Positions 7,104 through 15,900 of a stretch of DNA of 16,509 nucleotides are shown here, in pieces; the stretch's first letter is position 1, and every line of letters starts with the position of its first letter. The stretch comes from Trichomonas tenax (Eukaryota; Parabasalia; Trichomonadida; Trichomonadidae). The notes below the pieces were generated by a model. That model saw nothing but the letters and a program-made list of their open reading frames with translations, did not search any database and was not told the origin of the DNA. The position numbers and the translations under genes are program-made. The DNA lies in assembly GCA_023091735.1 (NCBI GenBank), contig JALKBU010001114.1, forward strand, positions 1 through 16,509, read 5' to 3'.

Positions 7104-8592
7104 AATATTTGTGAGACAAAAATTTTTATTAAAATATAAATACATTCAAATAAAGAAGAGAATTTAAAATGGTCGAATAATTTTTTTGAATAACTGATTG
7201 AAATTTTTGTGAGACATTTAAATAATAAAAATAATGAAAACCGAAATAGCTTATGATAATATGTTTGATTTTAATTTTTTTGATATAACGTATTCAATTT
7301 CGATTGTATTTTAAAATCATTTAATAGTGATTTTCATGATATTTTGGATATATTTCATTTCTATTTTTCAATCAGAATTTTCAATAATGCTCTAAAAATA
7401 ATGAGATAATGCTTAAAATTTCGTTAGTATGCTATTATCTTACGGATTTTTTATATGACTATTTTTGAGACGAAATTGTTATAGTCATCAAAAATCTATT
7501 ATACTATGAATTTTGTCAAAAATAATTCGATTATACAAACAGAAGCTAGCTATAGAGAGATAAGCAGAAAAATTAAGTTTCAAAAAAACTTAAATTTGAT
7601 GATCAGATCTTAAAACTCTTCATTTTATTGTATTAATGATGCCAAATGATAGTGCATGAAGTGTACTTACCACGTACATTTATTATTGATTGAATCATGC
7701 AGCATTGCTGTATCAACTGCGATTAATGCACCCGTGAAAATAAACGGTTGCGCCATCCCTTAATAAATGCCATTCTCTCAAATATCTGAAATCTCCCTAC
7801 GATATGTAAATTATCTTGAAAAATTTCAATGTTAATGTGTTAACCTCGAATTTAGATATATCTATGTTAAGTCTAAATCTGCAATATTGGGAAAAGCTCG
7901 TAATTTCTGAATTGAATTTTATTATATATCGTTTGGAGATGTACCACGGTCTTTCGCATTGATGTTGAATTTATTTTTTTTGGTTTTGGAGTGTCATTCT
8001 GATTTCAATAAAATTTTCAATTTTGAAAAATCAGAATTATTGGCTATCTCGCCGACCATTAGATATCCGTTTTGTTTTATGGTGATTCCTCCAATCCAAT
8101 TATGTGTAATAAATCTCCGGTCGTATTTTATTCGTATATCAAAGACATTGAATGTGCTAATCTATATTTTTGTGTTCTGCATGACTAAAACTCTATGTTT
8201 CTTCAATACTCAGATCACAGATCACATATGATTTCATTTTGATATCAAATTAACTAATTTATGGTGAATCATTCTATGCATCATCTATACTTCTACTGTT
8301 TATTACATTTACATTATTTAGAATCTATAATTAAGAATATATTTGAGAATCTTTTTATTGAGATTTTCACATCTTTTAATCATGCAAAACTATAACACTG
8401 GTGCTAAATTATATGAGATTAAAAGATTTTTACATGAATATAAATATATTTAAATAATTTTGCTGCACTTTGATAATATTTAGAAATAATTCTAAATGTT
8501 ATTAATATTGAACCAATGCTTTCTAATCCTAATGTGAGCATGGTATATAATGAAAAATTATCAAATTGTAAAACTAACATACAAAACTTTAT
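7104..8592. other. AT-rich spacer with faint coding-like scraps on the minus strand
   Basis: About 1.5 kb lies between the 3' end of the CHD-like gene and the kinase promoter. Most of it is featureless A/T. Two minus-strand pieces have a balanced, protein-like composition. One is at 7667-7756 (MAQPFIFTGALIAVDTAML, 29 residues). The other, at 7994-8161, is 55 residues without ATG, containing RIKYDRRFITHNWIGGITI and QNGYLMVGEIANNSDF. They could be remnants of one decayed gene, but I recognise no family. The 90-codon plus-strand frame at 7959-8231 overlaps the second piece and is Phe/Leu-rich, as expected of an antisense shadow. An 11-bp inverted repeat (ATCTTTTAATC at 8371-8381, GATTAAAAGAT at 8417-8427) lies about 170 bp beyond the CHD-like stop. 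Confidence 0.5.
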
Positions 8593-11500
8593 TTATTCCG
8601 CGGAGATGGTCTCATTAAAGTCATCTAATATATCCTCTCCGTAAAGATTTATCATCGAATTGAATGAATTTGACGCTCCGCTGATTTCGAGACTTCTGTC
8701 GCCAATGTTGAGTCCTGAGAAATCGAACCTGACAGAGAACTGGTATTCGTTCTCTGGCAAAGGCTTCGGCATGTAATCTTCTGGTCTTGGACGACCGAAT
8801 CTCGTTCTGGTGTCGCTGATAATCGATCCGCTGTATTGTCCAGGAATTATTTTGTGTCTATCGAACTTTAATTGGTACTCAGAGAAAATTCTTCTTTGAT
8901 ATCTCATGCAATCGTCACTTTTGAGAACGTTTGCAATGACTTTGTGGTAATTTGGTGTCGTGAATCCGAACATTTCGTCGCCATAGAAGTCGTGGACAGG
9001 AAGCTTCGTGTGCTTCTGGCATTTGAGTTTGTAAAGCTCCCAGACAGTCTCTGGCGTTCGTGCAGAGACCTCGAAGTAATGCCCTGGAGTCTGAGCGATG
9101 ATGATGAACAAAGGAGCATCGTTCTTGCACTGGATTTTGGCTGTTACAGGAATCAACAATTCCGGTTTAACAGGATTTAATGTAATCACAGAAACTCTGT
9201 ATCCAACTAAATAAACAGCATCGCGAGTGTGGAAATTCGGACGAGTGTCAAGAATACCAAGATTTTCGAGCATCACTTGATCTGACAATCTGAATGGAAC
9301 TTCTTGTTTGATCTGAGCGAGAATTGTCGATGATGTTTGCGCGTGACGCGATAACTTTGGATATGCTTCAGCTGCGACTTGTTTGAGCTTGAAAGCGATC
9401 TTTCCTTCAGACGGATATCCTTTGAAGAGAGATGTGAATGTTGGAGAAGTGACGTAATGACCAACGCCATGGAAATCGCCGCATTTCAGCAATTCTAAAT
9501 CTTCTGCGCAAATGTGTTCTATATCATTGATCATTTTTCGTATTTCCACGAACCAATCGATTCTTGGAATCAATGTCTGAACATTATATTGCTTGATTTT
9601 GTCTGCGAATAATGCAGAAATTTGTTTCTTGCCTTCGATCGAATCGCATTTGCAATACTCGATGATCTTATTGACGTAATCGGTGATAACTTCAGGAGAA
9701 TAGAACTGCAAACCGGCGTAATTCAAGAAAAGCTGTATATCTGGGAATCCGTATCTCAGCAAACCTTCGACGATCTTCTTGTGCTCCATATGTGTGATCT
9801 TCTTCCTGAACTGCGTTGAATGCTTCTCCGGGATGTAAGGAACGATGTCGTCATAGCACGCTTCGATTAACTGCTTCAAGTAAGCAATCGATGAAGCTCT
9901 GAGACTGTTCACGCCGTGTTTGTAACAATCTTGCACTAATTTTCTGTCATCGTCAGCAGTCCACTTCGGCAACGGACACTGCAGCTCTGGATGCAGTTTA
10001 TATCCTTCGTAATCGTGCTCTATCCAGTGATTGCACGTCATCGCTGTCTCGAAGTCGCTGATAAACTCTTTCGCTGTTAAAGGAGATAAAGCGTTCATGA
10101 TTGTCTGCGTTCCAACGAGTTGATGCGATGGCTGGAACATCAGTGATATCATTTGGAAGAACTTGAAGTGCTTAACATCGTCAGGTTGATCCATTCTTCC
10201 GATGATGTTTGAACACAATCTGCGAAGTTCATAGTTCTCTTTGAGATGTGTGAAAGCATCCCATCGCCCATAGCCGAAGTTCCTGAGTTTGTCAACAGCA
10301 TAAGAAACAGTGATTGGACTTGTTATCGATGCTCTCGCGAGTTCTGCTTTCTGCTTACTTGACAGTTTATCTTTTCCTGCGTGAATTGCCCAGAAATCAG
10401 GAGATCTGACATCGCGATCATCAAATGTTGGGAATGTATCGGGATATCCATAGATCGCTGTTGTTCTTGATAAATAAACACCTCTCCACCATCCATCGAT
10501 TGGCGTTGTTATCATCGAAGTGATATATTCGATTGATTTCCTGAGTAGAACGTCCAACATCTCGAGATCTGTTTTGTCTTCACTCAGCAAAACTTCTCCA
10601 TTAAATTTATCGCTGTGGGAAGTAATAGAGTAAATGTCTAAATCGATGGAATTCTTTGTGATTAATCTCAAAATCTTTGGATTGAGATGGCGTTTGTTCA
10701 TTGTCTCCAAACTTTCGCCTTCTGGTCTCCAGAAGACATCGAATGGAATAATAACTGTTGGATACAAATGATTGAGAGCCCAATCAATGCGTTCTTCAGT
10801 AACGATGACGATTGGAATTGTTGTAATGAATAAATCAATAATTTCTTTCTTTTCCTTTTCTGTAGTCTCAGAGTCAACAATCATGTAAGTGATTCTTCGT
10901 GCGCTGAAAGCGGAATTCAAGAGAGTGCATGAATCATCATCTTCGCAGATGATCATCACTCTCTGTCTTTCGATTAAGTCACTTTTAAGTAATTTCTCGA
11001 GCAAAACTAATTTCGCTGAATGATGCTTTAACACAGATGTGTATTCGTCATCATCCATCACGTGATCACTCTCGAAAATAGGATGGCTACAAATAGAATA
11101 AAGACTGGAGCAGAGAATGACCATATCTGAGACTGTTGGACTGACAGTTTTCATCTTTGATCTGATTTGTTTCGCGACTTTCTTGAAAATGTCTGCTTGA
11201 TAATCTGTGATAGGACAGAGAACTAAATCTTCGTGGATTGCATTGACTCTGTTTTTGTCGTTCGGAATATCTTCTGTGAAGATTGCTGAGTCGACAATTG
11301 ATTCCATTAAAGCAGATTTAGTGTATGATTCAGTTCTGTGACCTTTGATTGCGCTCAACATGATTTGGAGCTCTTTGCTCGTGTACTGATCCAGTGTTTC
11401 AGCGAATACAATGCTGCAGTAACTCTCCACTCTCTTGATTGAATCTCTGATTTGCGTTGCTTTCGTTCTTGCCGCGTTTTTGCTGTAATTTTCATAAATC

Positions 11501-12885
11501 AAAGCTCCATAAAGGAAATCTGGAATCTTGGAGTAGTATTCGATGAACATATTTGACGTTACTAATAATACGTCGCATAATTTCTTGCTGAGGTTGTTAA
11601 TTCTTGTTTCTTTTCTCATCGACAAAATGTTGAATTCTCCGAAGAAGTTTAAATTTTGAATCCACTGTCTCTGCGAAACAACATCAGTTACAACTAAGAT
11701 AGGAGGCATGTTTGGATACAGAGATATCAATGTAGCAATGAGAGAACACGCAATGTAAAGTTTTCGATCGAGTTCGTTTTCAACAATGCAAATGTTTTGA
11801 GAAAATCTCCAATTTCTTATTGCTTCGAGAACAACGCATTCTTCTTTATCAGTGAGGATTCCTTTGGATACAACTTGAGTGTTCATCGGATATTTGAGCG
11901 GCGGAAAGATGAATGGTTCCATTTCTTCATCATTTTCGCCTTGATTTTTCTTATGCGAATCTTGTTTGTGCTTTTTATGCGTTTTTTGATCAACATTCAG
12001 CGGATAATGCTTTGTGTTTGTGTTTTCCTCTGTTTTTCTTTGATAAATGTTTGGTGCAACTCTATCACACTTATTTAAAGGCATAGACAAATCTTTCGGT
12101 AAATAATTCTTACACTGCTTAATGGAGAACGGTAAAAAGCGTATAGGATTCAAATCCTCGATAACATCTTTATCTGAATAATCTGCAAGTTCGTTAACCC
12201 TAAATGGACCGATTTTATCGACTCTGATGGTATTTTTGAAGTCTGTTGTTGCGTCCGAAGCTTTTTCTGAAGAAGAATCCAAAGATGAATTTTCATAAGA
12301 AGAATCTGAATCGGAACCATCTGAAGAGGACGAATTATCGCTATTTGTATTGGAATTCGATTGTGATGAATTACTTTCTGATGATTTCTCTGTTGATGAA
12401 GTACTTGATTTATTTGATTCTGAAGAAGATTCTGAATTTTCTTTAAAGTCCGAAGTTTCTGATTCGTATTCACTTGATTTGTTTGATGTTTGTTCCTCTG
12501 TCGATGATTTTTCAGAATCAGATTGAATTTTTTCAGAGATTTCTTCTTCCTCGTGAGGAATGTTCTCATCCTCCGATCTGCTTGAGGATTGCTCTTCAGA
12601 TTCCGGCTCTGAGTCTTCTTCGAAGCGAGATTTAAAAGAAACGGATTTTTTCATTGTGTTTTTAGACGCTTCAGATGTTGTTTCCTCAGGCTTGTTGTCA
12701 AAGTGGCGCCTCCGTGGTTGATAATTATGCATAAATCGCCCCCTACTGTCTCTTCTTTGTTTTTTCGGCGTTACTGCTTGAACATGCGATGTTTCATCAG
12801 AGAAAGTCCCAGCTTCCGCATATTCTGAGTCCTCTGACCCAGTTTCACTGTATTCGATTGGCTCCCTCCGATGAAATCTTCGCAT
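8593..12885 (-). CDS. CHD/SNF2-like chromatin protein with a degenerate ATPase (pseudo-remodeller)
   Basis: This is an intact 1430-codon gene. Residues 1-220 are disordered, with an acidic Ser/Glu tract at about 90-215. Residues about 340-510 follow the first SNF2 lobe: PPILVVTDVVSQRQWIQNL matches the PxLVVxPxSxxxxW block. However, motif I (GLGKT) is ELDRKL (371-376), DEAH is YENY (464-467), and TGTPLQN is AETLDQY. Residues about 550-760 follow the second lobe (SLYSICSHP, SAKLVLLEKLL, RVMIICEDDD, LITKNSIDLDIY). There the AGG motif is TEERIDWALN, and the QxxRxxRxGQ arginine-finger motif is replaced by ETMNKRHLN. A CHD-like C-terminal region follows, with KLRNFGYGRWDAF (866-878) and a SANT-like PLPKWTADDDRKLVQDCYKHGV (971-992). 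I see no chromodomain. ATP hydrolysis is unlikely, so a scaffold or DNA/nucleosome-binding role in the nucleus is inferred. The stop is TAA in TAATAAA-like context (GAATAAATAAAG). A TCATTT initiator lies 35 bp upstream. Confidence 0.85.
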   Translation of the reverse strand: MRRFHRREPIEYSETGSEDSEYAEAGTFSDETSHVQAVTPKKQRRDSRGRFMHNYQPRRRHFDNKPEETTSEASKNTMKKSVSFKSRFEEDSEPESEEQSSSRSEDENIPHEEEEISEKIQSDSEKSSTEEQTSNKSSEYESETSDFKENSESSSESNKSSTSSTEKSSESNSSQSNSNTNSDNSSSSDGSDSDSSYENSSLDSSSEKASDATTDFKNTIRVDKIGPFRVNELADYSDKDVIEDLNPIRFLPFSIKQCKNYLPKDLSMPLNKCDRVAPNIYQRKTEENTNTKHYPLNVDQKTHKKHKQDSHKKNQGENDEEMEPFIFPPLKYPMNTQVVSKGILTDKEECVVLEAIRNWRFSQNICIVENELDRKLYIACSLIATLISLYPNMPPILVVTDVVSQRQWIQNLNFFGEFNILSMRKETRINNLSKKLCDVLLVTSNMFIEYYSKIPDFLYGALIYENYSKNAARTKATQIRDSIKRVESYCSIVFAETLDQYTSKELQIMLSAIKGHRTESYTKSALMESIVDSAIFTEDIPNDKNRVNAIHEDLVLCPITDYQADIFKKVAKQIRSKMKTVSPTVSDMVILCSSLYSICSHPIFESDHVMDDDEYTSVLKHHSAKLVLLEKLLKSDLIERQRVMIICEDDDSCTLLNSAFSARRITYMIVDSETTEKEKKEIIDLFITTIPIVIVTEERIDWALNHLYPTVIIPFDVFWRPEGESLETMNKRHLNPKILRLITKNSIDLDIYSITSHSDKFNGEVLLSEDKTDLEMLDVLLRKSIEYITSMITTPIDGWWRGVYLSRTTAIYGYPDTFPTFDDRDVRSPDFWAIHAGKDKLSSKQKAELARASITSPITVSYAVDKLRNFGYGRWDAFTHLKENYELRRLCSNIIGRMDQPDDVKHFKFFQMISLMFQPSHQLVGTQTIMNALSPLTAKEFISDFETAMTCNHWIEHDYEGYKLHPELQCPLPKWTADDDRKLVQDCYKHGVNSLRASSIAYLKQLIEACYDDIVPYIPEKHSTQFRKKITHMEHKKIVEGLLRYGFPDIQLFLNYAGLQFYSPEVITDYVNKIIEYCKCDSIEGKKQISALFADKIKQYNVQTLIPRIDWFVEIRKMINDIEHICAEDLELLKCGDFHGVGHYVTSPTFTSLFKGYPSEGKIAFKLKQVAAEAYPKLSRHAQTSSTILAQIKQEVPFRLSDQVMLENLGILDTRPNFHTRDAVYLVGYRVSVITLNPVKPELLIPVTAKIQCKNDAPLFIIIAQTPGHYFEVSARTPETVWELYKLKCQKHTKLPVHDFYGDEMFGFTTPNYHKVIANVLKSDDCMRYQRRIFSEYQLKFDRHKIIPGQYSGSIISDTRTRFGRPRPEDYMPKPLPENEYQFSVRFDFSGLNIGDRSLEISGASNSFNSMINLYGEDILDDFNETISAE

Positions 12886-12916
12886 TTATATGTTTATCAA
12901 TAACCTTAATAACGCA

Positions 12917-12922
12917 AAATGA
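12917..12922 (-). promoter_or_regulatory. Initiator (Inr) element of the CHD-like gene
   Basis: The minus strand reads TCATTT, matching TCA(+1)Y(T/A). The predicted start base (complement of 12920) is 35 bp before the ATG at 12885, slightly farther than typical but within the known range. Confidence 0.5.
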
Positions 12923-13410
12923 GATTTTGGATTTTACTTTGATAACAAAATATCCTAAATATAAAAGCTATTCAATAGGTATATTTATTGGACAAATTCT
13001 CAAACCTTGGTTTTGAGATTCAAAAATCAAGAAAAATATTATTTAATGTTATCAGTTTATATTCATGGTCTGGCCATAGATTTTTATATACTATTATATT
13101 TTATAGTAGTTAACTTGATAAAAATGATAATATTGTAATTCACGCTCTAATCTTGATGAATGGATTGTCTTTCAGTTGTATATTCTAAAATTCATTGTAT
13201 TGTCTCAAATAATTAGAAATTATATCAAATCGCATTTGATCAAACATTCAACTAAAATAATATATCAAATTCGATTATTTAGATGATAGATAAGTGATGG
13301 TAATGAGAATTATGAATTAAATTGATTTCATAAAATCAAAAATATATAAAATTAGTAATATGAACGAAATATTTAAGATACAACGCATATATGTCTATGC
13401 TACATCATCA
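12923..13410. other. AT-rich intergenic region
   Basis: This stretch is the upstream region of the CHD-like gene and the 3' flank of the STPGR-repeat gene, both on the minus strand. It is A/T-rich with many short TATA-like and ATCAAAT motifs. A 75-codon plus-strand frame that starts inside the CHD-like gene and runs to 13016 is an antisense shadow. I see no RNA gene or mobile element. Confidence 0.6.
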
Positions 13411-14634
13411 TTAGACAGGAATCATTCCAAGTGTTTCTCTTCTACCGATTGTGAATTTCGGTCCCTGGAGTGTTGATCCGATGTCGTAATAGCCAGGTGT
13501 AGCTTCTGGCTGGTTCAGTCTTGTCCTTATGTGCATCGACGTCGAAGGAGCTCTTGGCTTTGTGAAGTTATAGTCAGGAAAATACGCTCCTGGACCAGGA
13601 GATGCACTAGAGTTGTTTGGCTCAGGAACTCTTGAGTGGAGAGAGCTCTTTTGGCTTTCACGGCCGAAAGAGGATGGAATTGAATAAGCGCCTGGTCCTG
13701 GGAAGTCGGAATTTACTGATCTTGTCTCTATATAGCGTCCTCCGCCTAATGTCGGCTTCTTTCCATCAGATCCGAATGATGGAGGGACGTAAGAAGGTCC
13801 TGGTGTGTTCTCTGAGCTCCTTATCTCTCTCCTGCTTCCCAGTGATATCCTTGGACCGACGCCGATCGAAGAAGGCAATGTTCTGTATGGCGCAGTGTTG
13901 ACTTGCGATGTCGATTCGTGGCGGCCTTTCATCGTGTATTTCGGCGGATTTGGCATTGTAGAACTGAGAGATGGGTTGTAAGCACCAGGTCCGGGTGTGT
14001 TAGAGAACGTGGATGAAGCAGGGCGCTGATGAAATGTTGCTTTTGTTCCTCCGAGGTCTCTGTTGATAGCATAAGCTCCAGGACCAGGAGTAATGTCGGA
14101 CTTCTCCAAAGAAGTCCTCACGTGGAATGTAGATGATGGTGGACGCGCTCTCGTCGCTAAATAATCTGGATTGTAAGCAGCAGGTCCAGGAGTCTCAGAA
14201 GAGGTCCTGAACGAGTCTCCTGTCCTTCCGTGGAGCGTGAATTTCTTTGATTCGTTCGCGAAAACTGGCGAAATTGAATAAGCGCCAGGACCTGGGTTAT
14301 CTGATTTCAGATCGCGTGTTTCTGGGTGCCTGAACGAGAAAGACGATTTTTTCGCGTCAGAACCCAATCGCGGCGGTAAATAAGATGGTCCCGGATTGGC
14401 GTCACCTTCTCTTTGTGAATGGCGGCTTGCAAGTGATATTTTAGGACCAGAGCCTATAGAAGATGGTAAATCTCTATAAGGAGCGTTCGTAATTTGCGCA
14501 GAACTTTCATGTCTTCCTTTTAATGTGTAAGCTGGCGCTTTTACTTTGTCTCCGAAGCCAGGGCTGTATGCGCCTGGGCCGGGTGTTGTCGTTGATGTTG
14601 ATGTTACGCGTGCAAGTAATCCAGATGTCTTCAT
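13411..14634 (-). CDS. SHIPPO/STPGR-repeat protein (ODF3-like, microtubule-associated)
   Basis: This intact 407-residue protein is built from Pro-Gly-Pro repeats: TPGPGAY (17), NPGPSY (80), NPGPGAY (113), TPGPAAY (148), TPGPGAY (182), TPGPGAY (213), TPGPSY, FPGPGAY, SPGPGAY and a final TPGYYDIG. These are the STPGR/SHIPPO repeats of the ODF3/CIMAP family, whose known members line or bind microtubules in flagella and cytoskeletal fibres. The protein is a tandem duplication: residues about 17-212 and 213-407 align over their whole length with a period of about 197 (YTLKGRHES against YTMKGRHES, APYRDLPSSIG against APYRTLPSSIG). It is basic and Ser-rich, with no signal peptide or membrane segment. 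Trichomonads have four or five flagella and large microtubular structures, so a cytoskeletal role is likely. A TCACT initiator lies 23 bp upstream and the stop is TAA. Confidence 0.92.
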   Translation of the reverse strand: MKTSGLLARVTSTSTTTPGPGAYSPGFGDKVKAPAYTLKGRHESSAQITNAPYRDLPSSIGSGPKISLASRHSQREGDANPGPSYLPPRLGSDAKKSSFSFRHPETRDLKSDNPGPGAYSISPVFANESKKFTLHGRTGDSFRTSSETPGPAAYNPDYLATRARPPSSTFHVRTSLEKSDITPGPGAYAINRDLGGTKATFHQRPASSTFSNTPGPGAYNPSLSSTMPNPPKYTMKGRHESTSQVNTAPYRTLPSSIGVGPRISLGSRREIRSSENTPGPSYVPPSFGSDGKKPTLGGGRYIETRSVNSDFPGPGAYSIPSSFGRESQKSSLHSRVPEPNNSSASPGPGAYFPDYNFTKPRAPSTSMHIRTRLNQPEATPGYYDIGSTLQGPKFTIGRRETLGMIPV

Positions 14635-14654
14635 TTCAGATTCTAAAAAAATTG

Positions 14655-14659
14655 AGTGA
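14655..14659 (-). promoter_or_regulatory. Initiator (Inr) element of the STPGR-repeat gene
   Basis: The minus strand reads TCACT, fitting TCA(+1)YT. The predicted first base is the complement of 14657, 23 bp before the ATG at 14634. Confidence 0.5.
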
Positions 14660-14930
14660 GAAAAACGGTTTTAAAAACTAATCAAAATGTAAGGAAATTT
14701 CCTTTTTCTTTTCTTTTTTCTTTTTTTTTATTTCTTCATTATCCAAAACCGTGATTGGCCAAATTTTGTTCAAATAAAAATCAGGTTATTGTAAACTTTT
14801 TTCGATCTTTTAAGGATCCGCTCCGGCCAAATAAGGATCTATCGTCACAATATATAAATTTTATTTTGTTTTAGAAGCAATCTCCGGTTTAATACCCAAA
14901 TATTATCACGAACCATGTTTCGACATTTGT
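14660..14930. other. Upstream region of the STPGR-repeat gene with palindrome and polypyrimidine tract
   Basis: No gene is visible. A 14-bp perfect palindrome, AAGGAAATTTCCTT (14691-14704), runs into a C/T-only tract to about 14729, which is purine-only on the transcribed strand. AAGGATC occurs twice, near 14812 and 14833. The palindrome could be a dimeric transcription-factor site; this is inferred from form and position only. Confidence 0.5.
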
Positions 14931-14986
14931 CATTCTGGCACTTTACATTTCAAGGTTATTTCGCTTTTAAAAAAACTATTTTACTG

Positions 14987-15237
14987 TGCTTTTAGTAAAT
15001 ATATCATATGTATCATATAAAATTATAGATTATTGTGAAATTTTAGGCCGAAAATTAAAATCTTGTATCGAATATCTTATAGATGTAAAGCATTTGAACT
15101 CATACGTATGACTTACATCCCAACAGATTGCATATCCTATAGTTATACAAATATTTGATTATTTATATATGATATCTGAGGTTTGGGCAAAAACATGGTA
15201 TTCATCCAAAATAAAACAATATTAACATATGTTGCAT
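14987..15237 (+). repeat. Left arm of a perfect 251-bp inverted repeat
   Basis: Every base from 14987 to 15237 is the exact reverse complement of 15845 to 15595. I checked all 251 positions and paired coordinates always sum to 30832, so there is no indel or mismatch. The arm contains no ORF of note. It includes CATACGTATG, itself a palindrome. It ends outward at TGCTTTTAG and inward at GTTGCAT. Confidence 0.98.
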
Positions 15238-15594
15238 CTGTGTTATCTTATCACATTGTTTATAGTTCATAAATATAAAATTTTGGAAATTATTCAATGT
15301 TTTCAAAAATTAGTTCATTTTCCAACTAAACTTATATAACACTTATCTATGTCTCATATATATTGACATATTACGCGCAATTTATGTTGTTCACGATAGT
15401 GATGTAAAATGCAACTGAATTTACATAGTTTTTTAATTCTAGCATATAAGTCTTTGAATGAATAGCATACATCGTTCTTATGTATCGGTAGTAATGCCTG
15501 GATATGAAAAACATTTATTTTTATGTATGGATCTATTGAATGTTTTTAAAAATCGAAATTTCAATAAAATATTTATGCGCATATCAACGAAAGA
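15238..15594. other. 357-bp spacer of the inverted repeat
   Basis: Unique A/T-rich sequence lies between the two arms. I find no ORF of useful length on either strand and no tRNA-like or transposase-like sequence. If the whole structure is a foldback or MITE-like element, this is its non-coding centre. Confidence 0.7.
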
Positions 15595-15845
15595 ATGCAA
15601 CATATGTTAATATTGTTTTATTTTGGATGAATACCATGTTTTTGCCCAAACCTCAGATATCATATATAAATAATCAAATATTTGTATAACTATAGGATAT
15701 GCAATCTGTTGGGATGTAAGTCATACGTATGAGTTCAAATGCTTTACATCTATAAGATATTCGATACAAGATTTTAATTTTCGGCCTAAAATTTCACAAT
15801 AATCTATAATTTTATATGATACATATGATATATTTACTAAAAGCA
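15595..15845 (-). repeat. Right arm of a perfect 251-bp inverted repeat
   Basis: This is the exact reverse complement of 14987-15237 with 100% identity. Beyond the perfect arm, a 20-bp block (15881-15900) matches the reverse complement of 14931-14950 at 18 of 20 positions. The inverted repeat therefore once extended, or still extends imperfectly, to about 310 bp per arm. Confidence 0.98.
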
Positions 15846-15900
15846 GCCTTGCTATATCCAGTTACATACGTCGAAATGTCAAATGTAAAGTGTCGGAATG

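Noticed and set aside
7959..8231. 90-codon plus-strand frame, possibly a membrane protein
   Set aside because: It would need a TTG or weak ATG start, is Phe/Leu/Ile-rich as A/T noise and antisense sequence often is, and the opposite strand looks more protein-like.
8371..8427. 11-bp inverted repeat as a transcription terminator of the CHD-like gene
   Set aside because: The stem is A/T-rich with a 35-base loop about 170 bp past the stop; hairpin terminators are not expected in this kind of eukaryote.
8872..9180. Plus-strand 102-codon frame and other frames inside the CHD-like gene (for example 9622-9819, 11797-12078, 12150-12569)
   Set aside because: All lie within the long 1430-codon coding frame, have no initiator motif, and their composition is that of shadow frames.
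13617..13901. Plus-strand 94-codon frame opposite the STPGR-repeat gene
   Set aside because: Antisense shadow of a repeat-coding gene with strong protein evidence on the other strand.
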